64,000 nucleotides of DNA from Bisporella sp. PMI_857. Lineage: Eukaryota > Ascomycota > Leotiomycetes > Helotiales > Helotiaceae. This document shows, in pieces, positions 22,266-33,743 of the stretch (position 1 is the first letter of the stretch; the number at the start of each line of letters is the position of its first letter). The stretch lies in assembly GCA_021307315.1 (NCBI GenBank), contig JAJSPD010000098.1, positions 62,001 to 126,000 of the forward strand, given 5' to 3'. The position numbers were made by a program, and so were the translations under genes. The notes under the pieces were generated by a model. It saw only the letters and a list, made by a program, of their open reading frames with translations. It did not search any database and was not told where the DNA came from.

Positions 22266-25200
22266 TCATATTATAAGCTTTAGCTGTTGTTTAAACTGAA
22301 GTAATGAAACCCTCCCTGACGAATGTCCTAGAACGAGAGTTTTATCCCAAACAGCTTCACATGTAGGTCGGTACTCAGAAGGTAGCCAGAGAATATTCGC
22401 AGTGCCATCTGATATCCATTGACCTGATACACCTAAAGTTGGTAGCAGCTTGCCGTCAGGTGAGAAGGCTACTGACGTGACCGAGCTCGAGTGGCCTTCG
22501 AGCGTCTGCAGCAGGGCTCCTGTCGCGGCGTCCCAGAGCCGGACCGTCTCGTTGTAAGATCCAGACACGACCTGCTTGCCGTCGGGGGAGAAGGCTACTG
22601 ACGTGACCAAGCTCGAGTGGCCCTCGAGCGTCTGCAGCAGGGCTCCTGTCGCGGCGTCCCAGAGCCGCACTGTTCTGTCGTGAGATCCAGACACGACCTG
22701 CTTGCCGTCGGGGGAGAAAGCTACTGAATTGACCAAGTTCGAGTGGCCCTCGAGCGTTTGCCCCTCGAGCGTTTGCCCCTCGAGCGTTTGCAGCAGGGCT
22801 CCTGTCGCGGCGTCCCAGAGCCGCACCGTCTCGTCGTCAGATCCAGACACGACCTGCTTGCCGTCGGGGGAGAAGGCTACTGACGTGACCAAGCTCGAGT
22901 GGCCTTCGAGCGTTTGCAGCAAGGCTCCTGTCGCGGCGTCCCAGAGCCGCACCGTCTCGTCGTCAGATCCAGACACGATCTGCTTGCCGTCGGGGGAGAA
23001 GGCTACTGACGTGACCGAGCTCGGGTGGCCCTCGAACGTTTGCCCCTCGAGCGTTTGCCCCTCGAGCGTTTGCAGCAGGGCTCCTGTCGCGGCGTCCCAG
23101 AGCCGCACCGTCTCGTTGTAAGATCCAGACACGATCTGCTTGCCGCCGGGGGAGAAAGCTACTGACGTGACCGAGCTCGAGTGGCTTTCGAGCGTTTGCC
23201 CCTCGAGCGTTTGCAGCAGGGCTCCTGTCGCGGCGTCCCAAAGCCGCACCGTCTCGTCGTGAGATCCAGACACGACCTGCTTGCCGTCGGGGGAGAAAGC
23301 TACTGAATAGACCAAGCTCGAGTGGCCTTCGAGCGTCTGCAGCAGGGCTCCTGTCGCGGCGTCCCAGAGCCGCACTGTTTCGTCGTGAGATCCAGACACG
23401 ACCTGTTTGCCGTCGGGGGAGAAAGCTACTGACGAGACCGAGCTCGAGTGGCCCTCGAGCGTTTGCAGCAAGGCTCCTGTCGCGTGTCCCAGAGCCGCAC
23501 CGTCTCGTCGTCAGATCCAGACACAACCTGCTTGCCGCCGGGGGAGAAAGCTACTGACGTGACCGAGCTCGAGTGGCTTTCGAGCGTTTGCCCCTCGAGC
23601 GTTTGCAGCAGGGCTCCTGTCGCGGCGTCCCAGAGCCGCACCGTCTCGTCGTGAGATCCAGACACGACTTGCTTACCGTCGGGGGAGAAGGCTACTGAAT
23701 AGACCAATCTCGAGTGGCCCTCGAGCGTTTGCAGCAAGGCTCCTGTCGCGGCGTCCCAGAGCCGCACTGTTTCGTTGTAAGATCCAGACACGACCTGCTT
23801 GCCATCGGGGGAAAAGGCTACTGACGTGACCGAGCTCGAGTGGCCCTCGAGCGTTTGCAGCAGGGCTCCTGTCGCGGCGTCCCAGAGCCGCACTGTCTCG
23901 TCGTAAGATCCAGACACGACTTGCTTACCGTCGGGGGGAAAGGCTACTGACGTCACCGAGCTCGAGTGGCCCTCGAGCGTTTGCAGCAGGGCTCCTGTCG
24001 CGGCGTCCCAGAGCCGCACTGTCTCGTCGTAAGATCCAGACACGACCTGTTTGCCGTCGGGGGAGAAGGCTACTGACGTGACCGAGCTCGAGTGGCCTTC
24101 GAGCGTTTGCAGCAGGGCTCCTGTCGCGGCGTCCCAGAGCCGCACTGTCTCGTCGTAAGATCCAGACACGACCTGTTTGCCGTCGGGGGAGAAAGCTACT
24201 GAATAGACCGAGCTCGAGTGGCCTTCGAGCGTTTGCAGCAGGGCTCCTGTCGCGGCGTCCCAGAGCCGCACCGTCTCGTCGTAAGATCCAGACACGATCT
24301 GCTTGCCGTCGGGAGAAAAGGCTACTGACGTGACCGAGCTCGAGTGGCCCTCGAGTGTCTGCAGCAGGGCTCCTGTCGCGGCGTCCCAGAGCCGCACTGT
24401 TTCGTCGTAAGATCCAGACACGACCTGTTTGCCGTCGGGGGAAAAGGCTACTGAATTGACCCAGCTCGAATGGCCCTCGAGCGTCTGGAGCAGCGCATTC
24501 CAGTATGCTTGCACTTTTGGTTTCTGCAAAATCCAATCTGGGATACACTTCTCAAATGCTACCCGAACAAGGCTTTTCTCTGGGCTAAAGACTAGTGCTG
24601 AACAATACGATTGAAGGGGCGCTTGTTCAATGACTGATCGGTTGTATACGACGAACCGCCTCGCATCATGTATAAACGCATGTAAATCGTGACTTTCGTC
24701 GGCCTAATCATATTAGAGCTTTCACTAGTAACATTCTGTAAGTCGTAATATGACTTACTATAAGCCAATTCTCGAGATTTGTAATCATTACAATGCCATC
24801 TGGTAGGCTTTTCATTAAGCTGAGCGCCTCCAGCCAGTACAGAAAGCTCCGGCATAGAAAACTATAAACTGAGCCACCGTCCTGGAGGGTCCTGATTTTG
24901 TTCTTTGAAGTATGGCAATCGAGGAGATGACTAATCCAGTACTGACAAGAGTATCGTGCGGCGGCGAGTGGATCTGGATCGGGCTGCTTGACTTGGTCGA
25001 TAGAGATTCCGGGAGTTCTGAGACTATAGACATCACGCTTTAGTGTCCTGGACATAACTTGAAGCGACCGCGAAAAGATAGCGTAGTTTATGTCGTTTAT
25101 CCCAGAAGGAAAGATATCGTTAGATGCTTCTTTGATCAAAAATTCCTTGGCAGACTGATGGACAAAAGAGATAGTACGTTCTCGAAGCGTTAAAAAAGAG

Positions 25201-26987
25201 CCACAAAGTCCTATAATCTCTGCAAGAGCCTTGTAATTACTAGAACTTCGTGGAGGCATATCGACAAAAGAAGGCAGCTCGTCCAACGTAATAGGCCGGT
25301 AGACGATTGAGACGACGGCGAGTATACTATTGCAGCGCTTAGCAGCTCTTGAAATACTGATCTGCTCCATCATCCGCATATAAACGGCATCGAGTCCAGG
25401 CGGAAACGCTGACAACATTTCTTCAACTTCCCATCCTGAGATACCGGCGAGTTCTTGGCAAACTAAGGCAACCCAGAGGAAAGTGCCATTTGCGTTTGCC
25501 GACAAGTAGCTTTGAACAGCACCCCGCGCATTATTGTCGTATTCATTTTGCGTTGCTAAAGAATCTACTTTAGACTGGATATACGTATTGACGGCCGCGG
25601 AGACGGATTTTTCGTTAAGCTCTAGATGCAAGCTGGCTTTCTGGGTCGTTTTATTGAGACTTTTCTCGATGCTCGGCCAGTTGCGACTAGAGACAATCCA
25701 CTTGATGCGAGGAGATATAGACGAAGTCTGTACGATGAGGTCCAACAATTTCGGTAAGTCTACTACGCATTCGTCGAGCGCGTCGACGATAAAGCACATA
25801 CTATTCAGTTTCGAGTTTTGTAGAATGTTGGCAAAGATTTCGCATAAAGCAACCCAGGCATTTGCATCCTCAAAGAGCGCTTTGCCGGCTTGTTCATACT
25901 TTTTCTGTATATGTGAAATAAGAGATGGCTGTTTATCGACAAGTAGATAGATCAGACCTCGTAGCACGGCCGTGGCGTTGTTAATTCGAGAGTCAGTCGC
26001 CTGACAGAAGAAGTATGATAGAAGAGTCGATTTCGGTATAGACTTTTTCAGCTCGTTGATAATGCCGCAGAGCAACATCGTTTTGCCCTTGCCAGGATCT
26101 CCTTTGACCCATAGCAGCCAAGTCTGCGGGTTGTTACGCCATTGTTGGAAATCGGAGGTTTCTAGGGCCCAATGATATGAGCTCTCTAGCAAGCCACCCT
26201 TAGTGTCCTCAATACGCGTCTTGTCATCGCGGGGATCGCTGAGGCGTAGGTCTTGGAGGCACTTGTTAAACTTGTCGATTTCCTTTTCGAGCCGTTTGAA
26301 TGCATTCGCCATCCCTTCGCCATAACGGAGGGGCATTTGGACGTCAAAAATACCGAGTAACGAGTACGCTTTGTCTTCTTCGACTTTAGTCTGGCGGGGT
26401 TGAATCCATGAAAATCGCTCCTTATCGCTAAACTGCGACAAATAAGCTCCTTGAAGCGCCGACTTAGGGATGCCTGTGATCTCGTGAATTTGCTGATCTA
26501 GAGAACTCTTACTACCAATTCGCTTGGATTCCCGGCAGAAGAATTCAACTGATGTCGGAGCAATAAGCTCTTGGAGGGTCCAGCCTCGAGTGAACCATCT
26601 GCATTTCCGAAATGCCGATTCCCAGCCTTGGTCATGAGTGTTGGCGGCAGTGCTCGACACATCTGACAGATAGACGTAGCACTTGGTCGACGTGCGGTAC
26701 CAACGAAACATAGAGTTGATAGCTTCTGCAAGCTCAGCGCTGCTCGATTTGTCGATGCAGCAGGTGTCTACCCAAAAGTACTGCAAGCCATCACGCTTAG
26801 CCTGTTCTGCGCAAAACCGTATCTTCTCGTAACCAGCCTTCTTCGTGCCGGTTCCGTTCTGCAGATCTTCAAAGGCGACCTCCTCCCCTTCCCATGTGTG
26901 CGATAGTATAGCATATTCGGGTATATCGGTCTCAAAGAACTCGGTCAGGCTGAACTCGCCATCGCCGTTGTAGTGTAACAGACGCAT
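22266..26987 (-). pseudogene. HET-NACHT-WD40 receptor (HNWD type), copy 2, one frameshift
   Basis: ATG at 26987 (MRLLHYNGDGEF). HET domain (AILSHTWEGEE, FWVDTCCIDK, WTLQELIAP), NACHT with intact GDPGKGKT and VDALDEC, then a 55-nt intron (24704-24758; GTAAGT, branch CTAAT, ATTAG) that restores the frame into the WD array. About 16 WD repeats of 42 residues follow, ending at 22266. A single-base deletion near 23484 in the eighth or ninth repeat splits the array. Up to that point the gene is open, so a protein with HET, NACHT and about eight WD repeats could still be made. HNWD proteins act in the cytosol as allorecognition receptors; ligand binding by the WD propeller leads to NACHT oligomerisation and HET-driven cell death. 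Confidence 0.85.
22440..24490 (-). repeat. WD40-coding tandem array, 126-bp unit, about 16 units
   Basis: Units read LEGHSSSVTSVA...; they are near-identical including silent sites. Four units carry extra LEGQT or related pentads (15-bp steps), giving LEGQTLE or LEGQTLEGQT spacers before the GH. Variable codons are clustered, as in HNWD genes (S/L/R/N after LEGHS; Y, D or H before DETV). One unit has a one-base deletion near 23484. Confidence 0.9.
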
Positions 26988-27389
26988 TATTCGACTAGGT
27001 TCGAGTATCGCAAGAGAAAGGGTCTCAGTCGTTATTGAGCCGTCGGGTTGGCATAGATGAGAAGGTATTTGAAGATTTAAGGAGAGTTGCCAGGCCGAGG
27101 GCGCACTCAATGGGATCGTCGTGCATTACTGTAAGCGTGCAAGTCCTGCTAATCGCTTGACCTCGCCGCAGGAATTCTGGAAGTCATAGTTAGCATAGGA
27201 TATTCGAAATCTACGCTCGAGATTGAGGCATGATTTGTTCTTGTCGCTGAGGGGGGAGGCTAGAGGAACAGGAAAATGGACAGAAATCTAGGACCAGAAT
27301 CTACCTTTGATCAGTGTCCGAGCTTCTGTTTCTGGCATTTTTCAGACGCTCTAATCTTACACTTTAGGTAGGATTTACTTTCAACCCAG

Positions 27390-27834
27390 CGCTTACTTGC
27401 GTCACCGGATGCGGGGAAGAGCGGGTAGACTGCTGCAAGGTCGGCGATCGGAGTCTAGGATATGATTGGGGGTACTAACCGGCGCTCTGACATTGCTTGA
27501 ATTTGAGCACATGGGCGCCACAAAGGCTGGCGATGACTTCTCAGTAGTCCTGAAGGACTCATAGATTTGCACAAGGATGGTTAATCGATTTCGCTAACGG
27601 TGAAAGCTTGGTTAAGCCATGAAATAAGGCTCTCTGCAACCAGGCGCGACGACGATGATGCGAACATAATTTTCTAGGTAGCCGAGTCAGGAGTGTTCAG
27701 GAGTTGTCACAGCATATGACTGATGCAAAACTTTGGAAACGTTCGATGTTTACGCCGAGTTTGAATTGCTTGAAGTCAAGGTACCTATCATTTTTCTCGG
27801 CATGGTGGGTTTCTCGCTACGCAGGGACGGACTT
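27390..27834 (-). repeat. right TIR of NLR element 2, strongly diverged
   Basis: The outer 85 bp align with the family TIR (GCCGAGAAA..., TAGGTACCTTGACTT). Further in, blocks such as TTCGCATC and CGCCTG keep the order seen in element 1. The last bases read GGGACGGACTTTA instead of GGGAGGGACGTTA. Confidence 0.65.
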
Positions 27835-28250
27835 TACACGTAAAAATATTTAGCATAGCTGTAAATATGATATTCTAGCACGCTAATTTGTAAATACTTA
27901 GCGAGACGCTTGGCGTTTCTATCTGCCTCGCCCCTTATTTTCCGGATAAACTCGGAACCTAAGTTTCCATGTGCTTTGAATCTTTGAAGCTCGATAATAT
28001 ATTTTCTTATTTTAGAGCTTTCGTTTTGGAGTCCCGAGAACTAAATGCAGGCTGGCGGTCGTAATGTAGCAGGGGCAAACAGCGAAAGTGGCTATCGATG
28101 CCGTGAACGGGAATATCGATGACATAACCAAGACTGCGGTAATTTTCTATTGGAGATTGATTCTCATTCAAGAAATAACTAAGGAACAATGTCTAACTAA
28201 CTGTAAACCCAAATATGTGCGTGGGAGATATTTAACACCCTGAACAACAT
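27835..28250. other. spacer, nothing recognised
   Basis: No convincing gene was seen; short open frames only. It lies between the right end of NLR element 2 and a separate TIR remnant. Confidence 0.5.
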
Positions 28251-28295
28251 ATTTTTCTCGGCACATAGGGTTTCTCGCTACATAGGGAGGGACGT
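28250..28295 (-). repeat. solo TIR end of the same family
   Basis: Right-end type sequence (TTTCTCGGCACATAGGG ... GGGAGGGACGT) followed by TA. It is not paired with a left end of matching quality nearby. Confidence 0.75.
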
Positions 28296-28455
28296 TATAT
28301 AAGTTAAATTATAAATTTTATTTTAAAGAATTAATCAAATTACAAATTTATATATAAAAAAGTTTATATTAAAATGCTTCAGCTTTTAAAACATATTATA
28401 GTTTTAAAAGCATTTTTATTAAGTGTCACGTGTCACGATCATGGATCATGTGACC
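28296..28455. other. AT-rich spacer with a hairpin
   Basis: Very AT-rich. A palindrome with arms AAATGCTT..CTTTTAAAAC and GTTTTAAAAGCATTT lies at about 28371-28417. It sits between two TIR-like ends (28295 and 28458) and may be the inside of a decayed small element. Confidence 0.4.
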
Positions 28456-28457
28456 TA

Positions 28458-28500
28458 ACGTCTGTCCCTGCGTAACGAGACGCACCCTATAACGAAACGA
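28458..28500 (+). repeat. solo TIR end, diverged
   Basis: Reads ACGTCTGTCCCTGCGTAACG then a second GAGACGCACCCT block, preceded by TA. It resembles the MITE-type TIR more than the large-element type. Confidence 0.6.
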
Positions 28501-29005
28501 ATTTATAACTTACTCTTTGATTTAATTTGAACGCTACAATACTGTACATCTTGCTGACCTGCTGGTGCTCTTGACATTGACCCATACCGCCGAAATAGAC
28601 TTTTCCTGAAAATCAAATCACTTGGCCGCCGCTAATGGCGTGTCTTATCAAAACATTAGAGTGTAGAGTGGTGATACGTGATAAGGAAGCCTGTACTATC
28701 ATGGAGCACCTCCTGCTAGGCATACAGGAGGGGATAGGCCCATGATTACTCGGAGGATAGAGGAGCTATCAAGCCGTTATTGGACGAAACACCACCAGTA
28801 AAGGCCGCCATCAGGCAAAGAGCGTGCAAATGTGAAGCTGGTTCCTGCCGTACTATCTTGCATATGGAGATTAAATTTCTCCATTAATGGCTTTTTTCCG
28901 TTACTTGCCTATATAATACATTCGTTTTTTACACCGTAATGCTATTTATATGTTATTAACTCTTTGTATTTCAGTCTTCAATTTAAGACCTTGAAAAGAT
29001 CAATC
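28501..29005. other. intergenic, upstream of a membrane-protein gene
   Basis: No gene was recognised. The last 100 bp are pyrimidine- and AT-rich, as expected for a fungal promoter. Confidence 0.4.
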
Positions 29006-29722
29006 ATGAATGAATCAACAGTTCATTCTACTAGAGTCAACATTTCCAAATCCAGAAAGCTCAATCCTGTCCAAACAGAATATTGTGAAACTGCTCGTCG
29101 AACTTATTCAAGAAACCATGATCTAGAGGGAATTTCCAAGCTTCAACACATTTTGATGACCCCTTGGTTGAGAATGAGGACGAAATTACCAGAAGTGGCC
29201 TATGCCAACTTACTCGCTAGCTTATTCGCTTGGTTGTTACTTACCGGGTTCATTGTTCTTCCCGTGACCATGGGTTCAATCCGAGTGTTGGACAGCGTTG
29301 AGGATACCAGAGATACAGTGCCGAACACGGTTCAAAATATACCGTTGTTAGTGATTGCAGGAATATGCTGTGTTTGTGGAGCTCTTGGGCTCTTCTGGCT
29401 GTCTTGGGAGAACCAAAGTAACTATATATGGCTCGCAGAACAGATACTCTTGTAAGTGGTAGGTGATTCAGATATGCAATACAGCACTGACAAACTCAGG
29501 CCCACACTCTTAAATGCCGTTGTCAGTTTTTTCACCGTATTGATTGCCATTTATGTTACTAGTAATGGTTACTGGTCTATTACAGCGATTATAACCGTAA
29601 TTATTACAATATTTGCAATAGTGGTCACTACAACACTGTATTGCATACACAAGGCCTTGGCTATTTCGACGTGGAAAGAGCATAGCATTCTTAATCATGG
29701 ACCTTTGCCTGATAGCCAGTAG
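29006..29722 (+). CDS. small multi-pass membrane protein, 222 aa
   Basis: ATG at 29006, exon 1 to 29451, a 48-nt intron (29452-29499; GTAAGT, branch CACTGAC, CTCAG), and exon 2 29500-29722. The spliced frame is continuous. After a polar N-terminus of about 65 residues there are four hydrophobic helices: FAWLLLTGFIVLPVT, LLVIAGICCVCGALGLFWL, AVVSFFTVLIAIYV and ITAIITVIITIFAIVVTTTL. No signal peptide or catalytic motif was seen. It resembles the many small four-helix proteins of unknown function in leotiomycete genomes. Confidence 0.7.
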
Positions 29723-30324
29723 AAACTAGGAATTTACTCTAATCTAATTAATCTTAGTCTCCTTACGCTGGAGAGGTGTTTTGAACACTTCATCCCTGTC
29801 CGATCAAAGTAAGTAACGTTATATTCCTCTTTGGAACAGTAACACTCGAAACGGGCTATAAAATTACGGGTCCCCCTTTTTACAGTACAGACGTACGCTT
29901 TACCTCTTTCAATAAGGCATAGTAACTTACAAGGGTGAGCGGTCACTTATTATAATATTATCGCTTTTTAGCCACTTTACTTAATATAACTTAATACAGT
30001 ACACCAAATTTCAGCTAGGATAGGATGTCGGCGTCAACAGAGGCTTGTCAATTCGACTATGCAGTTCCGTGTCGTATTGTACAGACACCATGATGACGTG
30101 GCCGTGATCCACTGGAGTGCAGTCCCGCGGGATTGCATAAGGTTGCATTGAATTCGATATGATTTGACGAAGTTTAGTTCCTAGAATACATACTGCATAT
30201 GCACGTAACCCTCAACGCCATATTAAATTGAACCATACTCTCCAATACAGAACCACAAGCACTCGAACTGTCAATCCGACTTGTTATCCTTGGCTGGAAG
30301 AATCCGTCTTTCTATATTTTCGTC
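29723..30324. other. intergenic, nothing recognised
   Basis: No coding region was supported on either strand. It probably holds the terminator of the upstream gene and the promoter of the downstream gene. Confidence 0.45.
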
Positions 30325-31392
30325 ATGACTTCAGCTTGGGTGCCACATGGACACATTCGAGATGAAGATCTTGAAGAGAGCTATCAAAATGCTAGAGCCG
30401 CAGTAAATTCATCCGGAAATTCTCGAGACCCAAAAGAGTACCATTCCATACACTTGATGGAGGATCTTTGCAATCTATCCTGGTTCCCAAGACCCCATTA
30501 CAAGACTAATTCTCAGTTTCCCCCATCAGACACGAAAGGCCCAAATAAAGCATGTGATCTAGCCACTCAGTATGTTGACGACATCCACAAATGGCATCTA
30601 TTCTTTTTTCACGAGGGGAAGCGGGCCAAGAATTCTTCTGAGTCAAAGATCCGGGCTCTTGAAAACCAAGCACAAGGTTATTGCAAAGAATTCATCGAGT
30701 CACACGAAGATGTGAGCCTCGTGTACGCCAACACTTTTGTGGGTGGATATGTGCGATTCTGGTCCTTTACCCGAGGTGATTCGAAACTACGAGGTTTCTG
30801 GAACGGCGACGAGAAGGACCACTTCGAGCACTACAGGGATGTTGGGTTAGACGAGCATTTCCATGACATCCAGCGCGCACTCGACGGCATAAAGTCAATG
30901 CCAGTCAGCGCCCTTCGTCGAGGGCAGGACCACTCTCAAATCGGCGTGTCATCCTTTTCACTAAAGGTCCCGACCACTTACTCTGTCCCAATGCAGCCAG
31001 CAAGCTCTGACGTGCCCACAACTTTAAGGGGATACCAAGTCAATTACTCTGCCCCAGTAAACCTGGCAAGCTCTAGCCTGGCTACAACTCCGACTCCAGT
31101 AGCGTTCGATACCTCAATAAGCTCAGCGCCGGTTGCCCTGCGAGACGAGGATTATGTCGACGTCACTTTGGTGCAATATGGCCGCGATATATCACATCAC
31201 GTGTACAGATTTCAGACGCCGCGTGGGCCAGTAGAAAAGTTAGGGAGCGAATTTGATGTTTCGACTGATCCACGGGGAAACCAGTGTATGGTGTATTACG
31301 GCAAGCTATCTGGAACTTATTTCTGGACAACGAGTTTGGACCCAGAGAGTGAACATGTAAGAATCGACACAAAAAAGAAGAGACACATATAG
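30325..31392 (+). CDS. lineage-specific hypothetical protein, 355 aa
   Basis: Single exon with ATG at 30325 in good context (GTCATGAC) and TAG at 31392. The N-terminal two thirds are mixed charged and aromatic (FVGGYVRFWSF, WNGDEKDHFEHY); residues 205-275 are a Ser/Thr/Pro/Val-rich linker with imprecise repeats (PVNLASSSL type); the C-terminal 80 residues look like a compact beta domain ending in a basic KKKRH. No transmembrane helix or known motif was seen. A full-length uninterrupted frame of this length supports a real gene. Confidence 0.65.
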   Translation: MTSAWVPHGHIRDEDLEESYQNARAAVNSSGNSRDPKEYHSIHLMEDLCNLSWFPRPHYKTNSQFPPSDTKGPNKACDLATQYVDDIHKWHLFFFHEGKRAKNSSESKIRALENQAQGYCKEFIESHEDVSLVYANTFVGGYVRFWSFTRGDSKLRGFWNGDEKDHFEHYRDVGLDEHFHDIQRALDGIKSMPVSALRRGQDHSQIGVSSFSLKVPTTYSVPMQPASSDVPTTLRGYQVNYSAPVNLASSSLATTPTPVAFDTSISSAPVALRDEDYVDVTLVQYGRDISHHVYRFQTPRGPVEKLGSEFDVSTDPRGNQCMVYYGKLSGTYFWTTSLDPESEHVRIDTKKKRHI

Positions 31393-31610
31393 AGCGTGTA
31401 AAGTCCCTTGGAGATACGCGGAATTTTTCAATTTATTTATAATGTTCTCGTGTTATTGCAAAAATTGTTTTGAAGTATTTAATCTGTTTATTCTAACTTT
31501 ATCATCTTGTATTTTGCTGTTGATATATTGATCTCCTGATACATTGGCTCCCATAATTCAATCTCGTCATAATCTCGTGAAAACCACCATGCAATAGAAT
31601 TCTAGAATTA

Positions 31611-33743
31611 TCAGAAGAGTTGCAAACGGATAAGATAGAGATTTACCTGGTTTGGCAAGTGAAAAGAGACTAATTTAGACTGGTCCATAAGTACAATCTC
31701 GGGAGGGTTTGCGTCGGCAATATGCACAAATATGCCGTCCACGTAATAGCCCGATGCTCGTTTTGAAAAGCGGAAAGTAATGCCAGAAAAAGTGCCTTCA
31801 CGTTTATTGTAGACCTCCGAAACCAAGGACCGTTGGCAGTCCCACTGACCAAGAACGTCAACACTCCCATTATAATGATCGATTGACACTCCCATGTACC
31901 GATGTCCTCTTTGACAAACCCGAACGCCTTTAACTTGATCTAACTGGCTGTTTGAGAAATAGATGCCGGTCATCATGTCTTGACGAATATCTGGTCTGTG
32001 GCGAGGAAAAGGAATTCTTGGAAGGTTTTTCGTGCAAAATTGATGCCGTGTTTTGGTGCCCTGGGTAATGCCAATATTTGCAATTCTACCGCAACGCCTT
32101 ATTACGAGTGCATCGAAAAATATGCCGAGAATATTAGAATCCTGTGTAAGAGGAACCCATGCATACTGGCACTCTGTAATTGTAGGCTGAGGGAGACAGG
32201 GCCCAAAGACGCAGGAACGGGCGAAGTTTGTTGTGACCTGATAACGTTCAGTAAGTGCCACAGAAATTTAATTAAGTGATACTTGCTAGAATGCTTGGTT
32301 CATTTTCAACCATGACATGATGGGCTGGGATCCGAAGCCATATAGACACGATACGCTCTTTTGGTTCCATATAGAAATGTATCGGGCAGCCTTGACACAA
32401 CCCAATCCGCCTCTGAGCCTGACCATGAGCTACCATTCCCGTCACACCATGACCATTACAATACATCGTTAAGCATGAAATGCCACCAGTACTATCAATG
32501 AGTGGTAAATACTCGCATAATCGCCATCCAGGGAAGTTGCGAACCTGGGAACAAGTGGCAACCGTGTCAATAATATAGTGATGGTGCGCACTAGTAAAGT
32601 GCAAAAGTTTATCCCACATTACTCGAGAAGCTACTTCCAGTGCTACCTCTTTTTCCTCGAGACCGATTCGGATGTACTTGAGATTCTGTCTTTCATTAAC
32701 AATTGACGAAGCGCTACATACAAAACTTACGTCATGTAACACATGCAGTTCCGAGATATCATTGCCATACATTATACCTGTCCAGCCATTCGTAGGACTC
32801 CCGAGCCACGCAGATGCCGAACCATCAGTATAAAGGATACTGAGTGCACGAAGTCCATAACGCCCAATTGTGAACTTAAGTCCCTTAAACTCCGTTGTAC
32901 GAACCGGCATCCCTTCAGTTTTATTGAAAGCAATCGAAGATATGTACTGCTCATTAAATACCGATCTTTCACGCACCCAGAGTGAATTGACGATATTATT
33001 GCGCTCGACAACAGTTCGACGTAAACACTGGGCAGAATCGAGAAGTAGTGTCTTTTTGGCCGTGAAAAGAGAAGAAGTAAGACTCGGCTGGAAATATGTT
33101 GATATTATAGATCGGATCTCGGGAGGAAGCTGCACGAAAAGTTTTAAGGCAATGGCGGAATCTTGCACACTACTCAAATCTTGTGTATCAATAACCGTTA
33201 AATCCATCAAAGTTCTGTGTTCATCAACGAGCACGTCTCCAACATTGAAAAGCGGGTATATAGACTGCGCAAGTTCGTAGATGGATAAAGCAGAGGGCTT
33301 CGACTTGTTCAGCAACTTCCAACAAGGCTGATGCACAAAATGGACGATTTCCCCTTCTTCGCACTTTTGGCATTCGGATTCGAGGCAGAATTTTATCGAT
33401 AATTTGGCTGACTTGAATTCTAGGGAAAAGGTTTCAGGGTTTCTAAAATCTGTCTTCGCCGTAATTATTCGTGAATTCTCTGCGTAAGGCTTGCAGACTG
33501 AACAGAGTCACCAATCAGACAATCATCAACAATAAGCAGGAGCTTACATGCAAGTACCTCATATTCCCAAGCTTCATGCTCTCGAGTCTCAGTGTGTGAA
33601 TCATATTCGAGCTCTGGCAGACGCATGCGGCAGAGTGCACAATGGGTGCTCGATTTCAAATGTAATCGATTGGGCATATTTACTCTCCGGAGGGGTCTCT
33701 CAGTGAGCTTCGATGTGCCAAATGTTCTGCGATCGATGGGCAA
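31611..33743 (-). CDS. F-box-like protein with N-terminal Cys motifs, exon join partly unresolved
   Basis: Exon 1 (33743-33512) has CALCRMRL; a 92-nt intron (33420-33511) leads in frame to FCLESECQKC, so four or more cysteines plus His could bind zinc. Exon 2 continues with an F-box-like helix (LFVQLPPEIRSIISTYF) and a long beta-rich domain. It ends in TAA at 32272; the family-like continuation (NFARSCVFGP onward) is in another frame, 32261 to 31611. An intron (donor near 32285, acceptor at about 32240) is likely, but I found no donor that keeps the frame, so a frameshift is possible. The role is probably substrate recognition for a ubiquitin ligase (inference). Confidence 0.6.

Larger units (their letters stand above)
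21192..27834. mobile_element. second NLR-carrying TIR element
   Basis: The left end ACGTCCCTCCTTGCGT at 21192 is preceded by TA; the right end near 27834 is a diverged inverted copy followed by TA. The left TIR matches element 1 over its full length once the nested MITE (21372-21618) is removed. The right TIR is recognisable along its length but much more diverged; only the outer 85 bp align easily. Inside is a minus-strand HET-NACHT-WD40 gene placed exactly as in element 1. The 3' flank and the upstream stretch of the gene are also shared. No transposase gene is present. Confidence 0.8.

Noticed and set aside
22702..23121. Plus-strand open frame over the WD array of receptor copy 2
   Set aside because: Same reason: an antisense shadow of the repeats.
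22440..24490. CRISPR-like array of regular repeats
   Set aside because: Units are contiguous WD40-coding repeats without unique spacers, and the organism is a fungus.
24704..24758. Frameshift between the NACHT and WD parts of receptor copy 2
   Set aside because: A 55-nt intron with GTAAGT, CTAAT branch and ATTAG acceptor restores the frame exactly.
27835..28295. Right end of NLR element 2 at 28295 instead of 27834
   Set aside because: The distance from the receptor start to 27834 matches element 1 once the Helitron is removed, and the TIR blocks are in the right order before 27834; 28295 is treated as a separate remnant.
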